The position numbers and the translations under genes are program-made. The notes under the pieces are model-generated. The model did not search any database. It saw only the letters and a list, made by a program, of their open reading frames with translations, and was not told the origin of the DNA. DNA of 64,000 nucleotides from Viscum album (lineage: Eukaryota; Streptophyta; Magnoliopsida; Santalales; Viscaceae). Below are positions 1-9,950 of this stretch, piece by piece (within the stretch, counting starts at the first letter, position 1; each line of letters begins with the position of its first letter). Location: the NCBI GenBank assembly GCA_963277665.1, contig OY728123.1, positions 628,244,915 to 628,308,914 of the forward strand, written 5' to 3'.

Positions 1-110
1 CCAAGACCCGTACCTGAAGCATCACATTGGACCACATATCCCTTTCTAGCCTCTGGAAAAATCAGAACGGGGGTAGTAGTCAGCCGACTCTTTAGATCCT
101 CGAATGAAGC
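1..110 (-). pseudogene. Element 1 RNase H domain start (partial, runs off window)
   Basis: This is the beginning of the RNase H domain of the minus-strand gypsy polyprotein. RNase H removes the RNA strand during reverse transcription. The segment reads on in frame from RT and contains the motif QCDASGTG, which carries the first catalytic Asp of the family. It is separated from RT by a TAG at 111-113. The rest of RNase H, integrase and the 3' LTR must lie outside the window at lower coordinates. Identification rests on the motif and the position directly after RT. Confidence 0.8.
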
Positions 111-1079
111 CTAAAATTTTGGATCCCATACAAACTTCACCCCTTTCTGGGTGAGGGAAGTCATCGGTGAAGCAAGCCGAGAGAAATCCTGAACGAATCG
201 CCTGTAATAACCTGCCAAGCCAAGAAGACTCCTGATCTCGAACACATTCTTCAGTTTCTCCCACGACATGATTGCACTAATTTTCCCAGGGTCCACTAAA
301 ACTCCATGCTCTGAGATCACATGCCCCAGAAATCTCACCTCTCTGATCCATAAAGTGCACTTTGACAACATTGCATAGAGGCAGTGATCTCGTAATTTAC
401 CCAAAACTATCCTCAAGTGATGTTCGTGTTCCTCCTCAGAGCAAGAGTATACCAGAATGTCATCCACAAACACCAAAACAATGTAATCGAGATACTAATG
501 GAACACCCTATTCATAAGTTCCATAAATACCGCGGGAGCATTGGTCAATCCGAAGGGCATGACAAAATACTCAAAGTGGCTGTACCTGCTTCGGAAGGCT
601 GTCTTAGGGATATCCGACTCCTTCACCCTTAGTTGATGATACCCTAAACGCAGGTCTATCTTTGAGAACCACTTTTACCCCTTCAACTAATCAAACAAAT
701 AATCTATTCTGGGAAAAGGGTATTTGTTTTTAATTGTTACCTTATTCAGCTTATGGTAGTCAATGCACAACCGGAGGGATCCATTAGCCTTTTTTGCAAA
801 CAACACATGAGCGGCCCAAGGAGAGACGCTCGGGCGAATGAATCCTCTGGATTCTAAGTCATCCAGTTGTATCTTTAATTCCCTCAACACAGTGGGGGCC
901 ATGCGATAAGAGGGAAGAGATATCAGCTGTGTTCCCGGCACCAGATCAATCGAAAACTCCACATCCCGCTCCGGGGGAAAACCTGAAAAATCATCTAGGA
1001 ATACCTAGAAAAATTCATTCACTACATGAGGTAGTGATCCTTCAGGTGAAATACCATCCTCTAGCATAAGTGAAGATAA
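111..1079 (-). pseudogene. pol: Element 1 reverse transcriptase (Ty3/gypsy, decayed)
   Basis: This is the reverse transcriptase region of a Ty3/gypsy polyprotein, the enzyme that copies element RNA into DNA. From N to C it shows the linker [13 protein letters not shown], then YRMAP, the template-grip motif [19 protein letters not shown] and YPFPRID. The first catalytic Asp is in [11 protein letters not shown] (Asp codon 654-656), followed by MPFGLTNAP and the FVDD active site (459-470), then LGHVISEHG and [12 protein letters not shown]. Catalytic aspartates are all present. The frame is shared with gag and protease and has no frameshift, but is broken by TAG at 111, 495, 687 and 1005 and TAA at 675. 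The Gln of the family motif FDQL is exactly the TAG at 687. Motifs and length fit the Tekay/Del type of chromovirus, though clade assignment is inference. Confidence 0.93.
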
Positions 1080-1550
1080 CTAGAAGATAACACTTCCCAA
1101 CTCTGGGAGTGGAGGCCCTGCGTGACCTGATCGTGGATCCCGTTCTCCATGAAAAACCTGAAGACAACCATCAGGAGCCGTGAAACTCACACGCCGTCTG
1201 TAGCAATCGATGTGTGCCTAGAAGTTTACTAGCCAATCCATCCCGAGTATAACATCAAAAAGGACCTTATCTAAGACCAAGAGGTCCCACTCCATCTTGA
1301 CCCCTGACATAGAAAGTGCACACGAGGGGCACCTGAGGCCCTGCTCCTTCTTCCTTCCCAACGGTGTCAACAACTCCATTGCAAAAGACATCAACTCAGT
1401 TGGTAAATTTAGCATGTCAACAAAATGTCCAGAAATGAATGAAATAGAGGCACCAGTATCATAAAGAGAATTAGATATCGAAGATGAGATCAGAATGGTA
1501 CCTCGAACTGTCGGCAATCCCGCCTCTGATCCTGCTGGTGACTCATCCAC
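1080..1550 (-). pseudogene. Element 1 aspartic protease (retropepsin-like)
   Basis: This is the protease domain that would cleave the Gag-Pol polyprotein. The active-site motif reads LYDTGASISFIS (family form D-S/T-G-A), and GMDWL follows about 80 residues later, as in plant gypsy proteases. It lies between the gag zinc knuckles and RT in the same reading frame, the order of the polyprotein. In-frame TAG stops at 1218-1220 and 1080-1082 break the C-terminal part and the linker to RT. The Met at 1550 is internal and is not a translation start. The catalytic Asp is kept. Confidence 0.88.
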
Positions 1551-2696
1551 TGCTGGGAGATGTCCAGTATCTGCCTGAGGATGACCGCTAGTCTGTGGCT
1601 ATGCCCTGAACTTGATCTACCCATAAGATGATCCAACCCAACCACCATGACCACCAAATCAAGATCCCCCAGTCCTCGACGGATCGGACTATGCTGGAAC
1701 TCCTCTTGAAGCCACTGACCCTACCCCACTTGGGAGTGGACGTGCCACACCACAGAAGCGCTAAAAATTCCCTATACCTCCACACTGGTAACAAGGCTTC
1801 GAAGGAAGTGGACATGCTGGTCGGATATGACCAGGCCTCTCACATTTGTGGCACATGAACGATCTCGCATCAGAAGCCGCAGAAGAAAACTGCCTGGAAG
1901 AGTGGCCTGAACTGCCCCCTCCTTTCTTCACATGATCCTCCCGCTTCCTTTTCTTCTCTAAGGAGATGCCACTGCCCACTGCTGATACTGAACCATAGAA
2001 ACATTCCATGTGATTCCTATCAATCTCCACCATGCACGCTCGATCAACAACCTCAGCATAGGTCCTCATCTTAAACAAGAACAACTGGGAGTATATCTCT
2101 GGTTGCAGGCCTTTCTCAAACCTATGGGCCTTCACTTGCTCATTAGAGACAATTTCTGGAGCATACCGAACCAAATTAGCGAAACGGTTGGAATAATCCA
2201 TCACAGATAGATTCCCCTGAACAAGTTCCATGAACTCTCTAGACCTGGAATAAGCCAACACCTTAGGGCAGTACTGTTCATTGAAGACAGCCTTGAAATC
2301 TCCCCAGCGCATCTGCTCATTCTTCCCAGCCTAAAGCACTGAATCCCACCATTTACGGCTGGGACCTTCTAACAGAAAGGCAGCACACATCACCCTGAGC
2401 TCCTCGAGTGTTTCCAGGAACTCAAACATATGCTCGATCATCTCGAGCCATTCTTCTGCTTCCTGGGGTTCTGTGCTACCGAAGAAGGTAGGATGCTTGT
2501 TTTTCAGAAACTCTTGTGCTTTATCTTTTCTAGGACATGTCTCTTCTGCCTTAACAGGAATAGGAGCATGAGTTAGTCCCTTTCCCAATGCTTGGATAGC
2601 CCAAACCATAGCCTCCGCGAGCCTCTGATCAATCGGCGTGGGAGAACTATCTCTAGCTTCCTCTTGTGGGTGCGTGGGAGCTTTCTGGGGAGGCAT
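1551..2696 (-). pseudogene. gag: Element 1 gag: capsid-like domain and two zinc knuckles (stop-interrupted)
   Basis: Gag forms the virus-like particle and binds element RNA. The likely start is the Met at 2696 (MPPQKAPTHP), which resembles starts in this family; an earlier Met at 2720 is less typical. The capsid-like stretch includes WLEMIEHMFEFL, WGDFKAVFNEQYCP and SVMDYSNRFANLVRYAP. A complete CX2CX4HX4C knuckle (CHKCERPGHIRPAC) begins near 1853. A second knuckle follows in frame, CYQCGGIG, but its His has become Asn and a TAG (1761-1763) sits inside it. Further stops are TAG at 2331, 1689, 1617 and 1599, and TGA at 1659. No frameshift is needed across the whole stretch, so decay here is by base substitution. 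Confidence 0.9.
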
Positions 2697-3037
2697 GTTG
2701 CTACAAAATGCAACAGTCAAAAAACAATAGTCTATACCAGAATTCTGAAAATTTAAATCAAATACATAAAATATAAATAAACTAAAAACATTCCTGTAAT
2801 AAAATAATCAACTACTCCACAACTGCCTGATGTCCACATGTGGTCTGCAGCCCACACGTCTCACCTGGAAGTGAAGTCAATCCGTAAATTCCAACATCCC
2901 TTGGTGACTGAAGGTATGCAATGAGAGTTGCGGGCCAGACACCCTACTCACAACCAATACCCCGAGCCCCGATAGTCCGAGCTCCTGTCTATCCTGACTC
3001 ATCCCAAAATAACAATATAACCCAAAAATTGTAACCT
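2697..3037 (-). other. Element 1 untranslated leader between primer site and gag
   Basis: About 340 bases separate the primer-binding site from the gag start, a normal place for a leader with packaging signals. I see no open frame or repeat in it. Its limits are set by the neighbouring features, not by a signal of its own. Confidence 0.6.
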
Positions 3038-3049
3038 CATATGATACCA
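3038..3049 (-). promoter_or_regulatory. Primer-binding site, tRNA-iMet type
   Basis: On the minus strand this reads TGGTATCATATG. The first eight bases match the tRNA-iMet primer site TGGTATCAGAGC used by most plant gypsy and Copia elements; the last part has diverged. It lies three bases after the TGACA end of the presumed LTR and about 340 bases before gag, the expected geometry. It sets the inner edge of the 5' LTR. Confidence 0.8.
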
Positions 3050-3052
3050 TTT

Positions 3053-5350
3053 TGTCATGAACTGGATCTGGTCGCCACTATTAACGGGACCACACCCGGC
3101 CCGTGGAAAATCCCTAAGGGCGTTCCCTATCCCCACGGGCTGGAAAAAGTCCCCGGGTATCAAACAAATCTTGTTTGGGAACGATTTACCCAAGTATGAA
3201 AGCATAAATCATAAAAAACAATCAATTATTAGAATCTGAAATTTTCATGCTAAACAATTCTTAGCAAAACCAGATCTGAATACATATGTTTAAAGACACT
3301 ACAAGGGGTCTAAAAACAAATAATGACAACATAAAGACATCCCCATGGACTCCACACGACAAGGGGATCATCACCTACAAGCTGTCTCCGCAACTCTACC
3401 CCAACGATGGGGACTAACATCCCGAACCGCCATCACCCTTAGCCTTCCATTTACCTGAGTCAAGCATAAGCATGTCTACTTACACCCAAGGGGTGTAATT
3501 AGGGTGTGAGACTATTCCCAATAGGATACCACCCGATGATTCCAAATAGCATGCAATACAATGTGAAAAAAATAAGCAATTTTAATACACAAGGTGAAAC
3601 AGTGTTAAAATTCAACGAAATGCAACATTCAAATGAAAAAAGTTTTCAATACGAGAATTTCAGAATGTTAGAAAATTAAATAGACTTGTGAGATACTATA
3701 AAGTACTGCCAAAAACACCCCAAAACAAGGATAAATACCACAAATCCAATGAGCATCAAAATCGGGAACACCTCTAAGCACTAGGCCGTCTCGGGCCCAA
3801 TGTACCTCGTACCTCGGTGTAGAGTAACCATAGAAAAATCTATTCTCATGCACGATCCACTAGTAGAGAACATACCCATAACCTAGTGGTCCCCAATCAT
3901 CATCCAAATTGTTTTGTTAGAGTTGTCGTTATCCAGATGCTAAGTGGAACATGGATAAAAACCATCCGATCCATTAGTCGTAATAGTACAAATCTGCCCC
4001 ACCTAGGTACTCGGGCTTCCCCTTTTTGTGCTCAAACAGTTTCAGAAAACAACACACATCATTTGGCATATAGAAAATCACTACTGGTCACAAACAAGTT
4101 GTACAGTATCTAAACAAATTTTATACCATTTAAAACACACAATAAAATAATTTTATTTTCAATTAAACAAACTCTCAAAACATCACATTGTTTTTCACCC
4201 AAAGCTCTTTAATATATCCACTTTTCACACTATTTTAACGATTTTATGTCATTAAAACAAAATTTCAGTTCAATACCCTTTAATGAAACCAACAATTTAA
4301 TTATGGGGCAGCCCAAAATGAACCAATAAAATATTTGAATGAAAAATACCCACTTTCACCAAAAATTAGAACATAAAATTCATTTGCATTATAAATGCAA
4401 CTAAAAGAAATTTTTACAGAAACATTCAAGAGAAATAAACATTAAGGTACCATTAAAATAAAAATCTAATTCACAAAAATTGCACACACAATTGAATCAC
4501 CTACCAAAGTAAAAAAAACCCTTGAATCTTCGTGCGAAAATCAAATCGCACGCCCGCCGCACTAAGAGAGAACTTGATCAAACCTAAAACCACATAAATT
4601 GGCCAAGATATCCAAAATTTAAACCCTATGTTCCAAAACCTAGTTTCTGGACATTATTAAACTCAATTACAACCAATGAAACCCAAAGAAAAATGATTTA
4701 AACCCAATGAAATTTGAAAGAGGAAAGAAAATGGCCCATTTACTTGAATTATATTGAAATATTCACTCCAAAACACCAGTAGATGAAATTTAAAAGATCC
4801 AAAATTTAGGGTTCGTTCGAAAAAGATGTATTAGGCCATTTAGAAACTGGAATGGTGGAAAAATATTGAGAATTGAGAGAGTTATGAAAGAAGGACTTTA
4901 CCTCTTCAAATCTAGGATATTTGAGGAACCCTCTGAAGTTCGGAACAAAATCGTGATTTACCTGAGCTCTGAAGAGGGGGGAGAGATTCCAGACGTGGGT
5001 CTGGGTTAATTGGGCTTGGGTGAGACTTGGAATCACCGATTACTTCCAAATATTGAATATGTTATAACAAAATAAAATTTTATTTTTAAAACCGGGATTG
5101 GGCTTTCGGGCAGGCCCAACCCCTTAGATAAAAACCCAAATAAACCTTGGTTATAGATTTCAAAAAGATCCAAATTACCATGGTGGTGTTAATAGCTTAG
5201 AGGAGGTCATGTAGGAATTTGAATGGATGAAAAATGTTGAAAAATGAAAATGTTATAAAAGATAGAAAATTTATTTTTTAATCTGGATTGGGCTCATGGT
5301 TTGGCCCAATTCATGAATACTCATCTATTCCTCCCTAAAACCTAGGGAAA
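3053..5350 (-). repeat. Element 1 5' LTR (outer boundary uncertain)
   Basis: The inner end is well placed. On the minus strand the LTR ends in CATGACA, then AAA and the primer-binding site. The outer end is not resolved because the 3' LTR partner lies outside the window and no target duplication can be tested. A length of about 2-2.4 kb would fit. Two related short blocks, each a 'GGATTGGGCT' followed by a GGCCCAA inverted partner, occur near 5093-5125 and 5284-5310, which suggests an internal duplication near the outer end. Short open frames in this stretch look like chance. Confidence 0.6.
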
Positions 5351-5699
5351 CCCCCCAAAAAAGAAAGGATGTAAATTATATGAAAAATAGCTTTAAAATA
5401 TGTCTTGTATGTGACAATTACTAATGGTATTTCTATTATAGGAAAATACTTGGAACACAATTCTCAAGTAGAAATAGTAATGATATCTCTCCCAAATATA
5501 TGGTGTATAGTGATGCTTTACATCGATGGGAGTAAGAGTTTTAAAGAATATACATTAGATAAATAAATAAGATATCTTCTTCATTATAAGTTAGGGATGA
5601 AGAATATTACTGATGAGGAGTCTACTATAAAAGATTAATTTCTTTTAAATATAATATTATTGATACCTATAATTTCCCAAATTATATGTTTCATGATAG
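5351..5699. other. A+T-rich spacer, nothing recognised
   Basis: This lies between the uncertain outer edge of the element 1 LTR and the first part of the Copia-like remnant. No open frame, repeat or signal could be supported. It may still belong to either neighbour. Confidence 0.4.
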
Positions 5700-7039
5700 T
5701 GATAATGAAATGTCTCGTTTTAGTATGAATTTTTTTAATATAATGATAATTTATGTTAGTAAGAGGGAATTTGAAAGAAAAAATGATAAATATTACAAGA
5801 ATGTTAATTCATGTAATGATATTGATGTATCATAGAATACATGTTATGAATGTAGGAATAAATTTCACATAATAACTGATATTCCCACACTCAATCCCTA
5901 AATTAATTATTAAGACAAAAGGAGGAATGTAAAAAAATAATTGTTTGGGTGATGGGATTATTGGAAGGTTCTGACTCTACGAGTTACTCTAGAAGTGAAA
6001 AGGAATTATGTAACCATTCCTTGAAGGGGATTACATGTGAGATAAATTATATACTTATTACTATTGATTCCTTATAAAAATTACGATCACAATGTAATAT
6101 ATAAAAATAAAAAACATAGTGACTTTTATATTGATTCTGATTCTGATTTACAGAAACAAATAACTATAAAATTACTTAAAGATAATGAATAATTGATAAA
6201 TTTTAGTTTCAAAATGCAGCTGGATATGTACTTTATTGGTGGTGGTAGTTTCAATTTTTTTTAAAAATATAAAGAACATAAATATAAAAAGAAAATTTTA
6301 GTCATATAAAATGATAAACAAAAAAGGGAATTCAATAATGTGAATCTGATTATTTACCATAAATAAGAAGAAGAAAAATTTGAATCTTAGTTTTTTAAAC
6401 TAAAATATTAAAATTATATACTAAATGTATTTTTGGATATAAATTATAAAGAATAGAAAATGAGATTTAATTTATATTTGGATAGTTTAACTAAAATAGA
6501 AATTCAATGTAAGAAATTAAGTTAAGAAAAAAAATTAAAAAACACAGCTATTCGATATAATAAAAAAGTTTGTACAGATATAGAAACTAATCAAAATGAA
6601 AATATTATTTTGAAAACTGAAATTGTTAATCTGATTGGTAATTATTAAACTATTCTAAGAGGTAAACAAAAACAATAAGATTATATCTCTAACGAAACTA
6701 AAGAAAAATAAAAATGTTTTTTGTTATTAAAAATTTACACTATCCTTAAATAATAATTATACTGTTAAATTTTCAAAAGAAAGTATCTCTACAATAACTT
6801 TCTTTAAATATAGAGTGGATTTGAATTATGCAAATTATTTCTCAAAGTTATTAAGATGATATTTTGGTAATAATTGAACAATTTTGTCTAAAAAATTTTA
6901 TTTAGATTCATCCAGAAGGAAAGGAATAAAATATGTTTCTCTTGTGAAAGGACCATCTAATAATTCTAGTGAATGTCTGATAGCATGGGTACCAAATAGA
7001 TGTTGCATAAATCCTATGGGACCTAAGGTGGTCACCTAG
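5700..7039 (+). pseudogene. Degraded Copia-like gag with broken zinc knuckle
   Basis: No long open frame remains, but two landmarks fit a plant Copia-type Gag, the particle protein of Ty1/copia elements. At 5842-5886 the plus strand reads CYECRNKFHIITDI, which is CX2CX4HX4C with the last Cys changed to Ile. Just after comes a Ser/Asp/Glu-rich piece (EGSDSTSYSRSEKE), a normal follower of this knuckle in Copia Gags. At 6983-7036 the frame reads AWVPNRCCINPMGPKV, like the WVPK...GPK segments before the protease region in these elements. Stops and shifts are frequent between the landmarks, so this is very old. No protease, integrase or RT was found downstream. A caulimovirus-type origin was considered, but the motif set fits Copia better. 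Confidence 0.5.
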
Positions 7040-7899
7040 CTTAGATAACTATTATTTTTGTTAACCATCATGAATTATGTCTTTATTAATAAAATTAGAT
7101 ATGTTGGGTCACCCAAATTGTTTTATTTCTAATTCAAGTCATTTTCAATAATTTCAATATGTTTTTCTTTATCATGTAATATTGTGTGTAATTTTACATA
7201 GAAATTTTTTTGTCCGAATATATTATCATTATGTTTAATTTTAAATAATGTTTTTTAATATTATTGTTTAACCTATCATTAAATATGCATGAATTTAGGG
7301 GAAGTTACACCTTTTGTAATTTGAAATAAAATAAAGATTTGTAATTTTTTAGTAAGTGCCTAAAAAATTGGTTTATGAATTATTTAAATTTACATAGTCT
7401 AATTGAACAAATTTTCATCAACTATTCAAAAGTAAATTTCAAATAAATTCTAAAATATCATCTGTGATTTATAATTTGATTTTTTATAATTCAATGTTGA
7501 AATTTGTTTAGAATTATTATTTAATTTTAAATATTTAATAAATTTAAAATTTATTAAATTTTGACAATAAAATTTTATATTTTGATAACATTTAAATCGA
7601 ATATAACTATTCTTAAAATATGGGGATGTATGTTTTTAAAACCCATTAAATAATGAGTTCATTTCATTTAGATGCATATTGTATTTTATTTCAATTCATG
7701 GAAGTAATTTTTATTCTGTCACTATATATTACATTATATTGTAATGTTTGAACTTAACATGAATGAAAAATTACATTTTTATGGTATAAATGTTATATTT
7801 TTGATAAATAAGTTCACCCTCAAGAAATGGTACTTGGTTTATTACAACATTTTCGGTTCATAAGATTATTAAAAATGAAGAATTTATAATTAATGAGTT
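7040..7899. other. A+T-rich spacer, nothing recognised
   Basis: This segment is very A+T-rich and has no open frame or recognisable motif on either strand. It separates the Copia-like remnant from the tail of the LINE-like remnant. Confidence 0.4.
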
Positions 7900-8059
7900 T
7901 TTTTAAAGATAATCCCACAAAAAATTTATTAAAGAGAAATGAATAACAGTGTACAAATGAGGTGTAATGAGCTTACACCAACTAGAAATTAAACGAAAAA
8001 ACAAACATACAATCGTACTCACATCAGTAAAACACCCCGAACTGGAGATTGCTAGTTAG
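7900..8059 (-). other. Possible 3' untranslated end of the LINE-like remnant
   Basis: On the minus strand the coding remnant is followed by a T-rich stretch with an AATAAA-like signal (TTTAATAAATTTT, near 7922-7936) and then a short A-run near 7900-7906. This resembles the 3' end of a processed or LINE-type transcript. The A-run is short and could be chance, so the end is only a candidate. Confidence 0.35.
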
Positions 8060-8420
8060 CATCCACTACTGTTCACCATTTGATCATCCAAAAGAAATAT
8101 TAGATGATGTAACCCACTCCTTTTGTGAAGCGAGACTGAAGTCATCAGCCCCTGTGCGCCCTTGAAGCTATTTGCCACCTGTAATCTTACTCCTTGATGA
8201 AGGCCTGATCTCTTTTACATCCAAGTGATATCTCATGGATGCAGGAAATTATGGAATCAGTATAACAACCCATCTGTGAAACAATAGAATCCCAAGAAAG
8301 ACTAACAGCCAAATGACTTCCCTTCAATTAGTGCTAAGGCTGAAGCAGTATTCATCTTCAAAATCTACAACAATCTAATCTCGTCTTCATAAAACTGATA
8401 AAAACTCTAGCACAACACCA
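8060..8420 (-). pseudogene. Possible RNase H-like C-terminal tail of a LINE
   Basis: The minus strand near 8283-8316 reads LAVSLSWDSIV, in a stop-broken frame that continues for about 40 residues. It resembles the beta-strand region of RNase H domains at the C-terminus of plant LINE ORF2 proteins. A later short piece, QKEWVTSSNISF, could be the end of the domain. Catalytic residues cannot be assigned with confidence because stops and shifts interrupt the region. Its position directly downstream of a DUF4283 ORF1-like protein supports the idea. It is inference; the stretch could be ordinary decayed sequence. Confidence 0.35.
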
Positions 8421-8475
8421 TGATGTAAAAACCATCACCATACATCACAAAACAATATTTTCAGCAAGTAGAGCA

Positions 8476-9950
8476 CTAATAATAAGGCAGAAACCCAGAG
8501 TGAACAGGAAGTAAACTCGTCAGAACATAGCAGAAAAACAGATAACCAGACCAAAACATATCATCTTCAGAAATTACAAAAGGAAGATCAGATAAGTTTT
8601 CAACATTAGGAGAAGTCTCAGAGGGAGATATAAGCCCAGGGTCATTGCCAAGGTATGTCCTTGAAAATAAATCATGGATAGTTATTGAATTCATCAGCTA
8701 CTATAATAAAAATTACTTCTATTATATCAAGATAATCATCTATAATCATATCATCATTTTTATATTTTTTAAAAGAATATGCGTCATTTTCAATTTTCCA
8801 GGAGTCAAGATCCTCTGAGAAATCAAATTTATCTTCATACTGGTATTCGTCCCTATAAGCAGGATCATTTTTATCAACTTCACTAGAGGAATCTTCTGAT
8901 TTATAGTGATCAGAAGAGTCTGAAGATTCTGGAAAGGGTTTTATGGGGACCGGTTGTGGAGGGAATTCAATATCAGTAACCTTTGCAGAAAGTGAACGTG
9001 TGCCAATATTCCTTTCAGTATTAGTATTATCCCTACGTTTTCGCATTTTTTTGGGATTCGGAGTGATGAATCCATTAGAATCAATCAATGATTTTTCCCT
9101 TTTCAATCTTTAAAATGATAATCCTCTTCCAACGAGAAATTTTCAACATCATCTTGTAATGGTTCCTCAGATACCACTTGGTCAAGTTCATTTGTCTCAC
9201 GACCCTAAGATATGGAATCTTCTATCCTGGAACATGGAGTGTCCAAATGAGTAATTGAATCATCTTTTGAGGTAGATGCATTATTGTTTTCCTTTGGAAT
9301 GTCAGTCTGACCATTAGTAATCTCCTATGGAGTGACCTTCTCTGTCCAAATAGATTCGTAATGATGTAGTGGATAGGGGGGGGGAGGTCTTTCATTTTCA
9401 CAATGCTTTGTGTCATGACCAATTCTAAAACATTTTTACAAAATTTATGGACATTCTCAAAAACCACATATTTTATAAATTCATTTTCCCTATTTTGAAT
9501 CCAGAACCTCGAAGGAAAATTTTGTGAGAAATCTGTTTCTGTGCAAATTCTAGCAACCGAGGGGCGTGTCAAGTTTATTGTGGAATTATCAAGATTAAGA
9601 GGTTTCCCAAACAGTATAGAAATGGAGGATAGAGCCTGCTGTTTGAAGAGGTACAGTGGTAGACCCGAAAACCCTTTCCAAATTTGGACTATGGGGGGCT
9701 CATCATCAAAATTAAAATCTGGTGACCATTTAAATATGTTCATGTGAGAACCCCTGAGAGACCATGAACTGCGACACCAGAATCTAAAATGATGTGGGAT
9801 ACAATTTTGATTATGATTATTCTTTTGTCATCTATTTCTCAGATAGAACCAGGTGGTTCCCTCCGTTGTCTGATTGATTCCTTTTAATATTAGCCATTTT
9901 TCTTATTATTTTATCCCACGTGTTCTTAATATGAACTCACCCACTATTTG
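8476..9950 (-). pseudogene. LINE ORF1-like DUF4283 protein with zinc knuckle (frameshifted)
   Basis: This matches the DUF4283 plus CCHC domain found in plant LINE ORF1 proteins, which bind element RNA. The clearest part, in one frame from about 9800 to 9410, reads FWCRSSWSL, MNIFKWSPDFNFDDEPP, LPLYLFKQQALSSI, GKPLNLDNST, LTRPSVARIC and VFENVHKFC. A CX2CX4HX4C knuckle (CKNC, then GH, then HC) is seen at about 9435-9395 only if the frame shifts by one base after the first Cys. A second frame carries the hydrophilic tail to about 9125, and a third (9106-8672) has a basic KKMRKRR patch followed by acidic Ser/Asp/Glu-rich sequence. A last open piece covers 8694-8476. The Met at 9743 is internal. 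At least two frameshifts make it non-functional. Confidence 0.75.

Noticed and set aside
417..632. Plus-strand open frames at 417-632, 1628-1858 and 2010-2210
   Set aside because: They are antisense to element 1 RT and gag, whose motifs account for this sequence.
4806..5036. Minus-strand open frame of 76 residues
   Set aside because: It lies within the presumed element 1 LTR and has no recognisable motif.
9917..9922. CACGTG G-box
   Set aside because: It lies at the start of the LINE-like coding remnant, and no promoter context could be supported.
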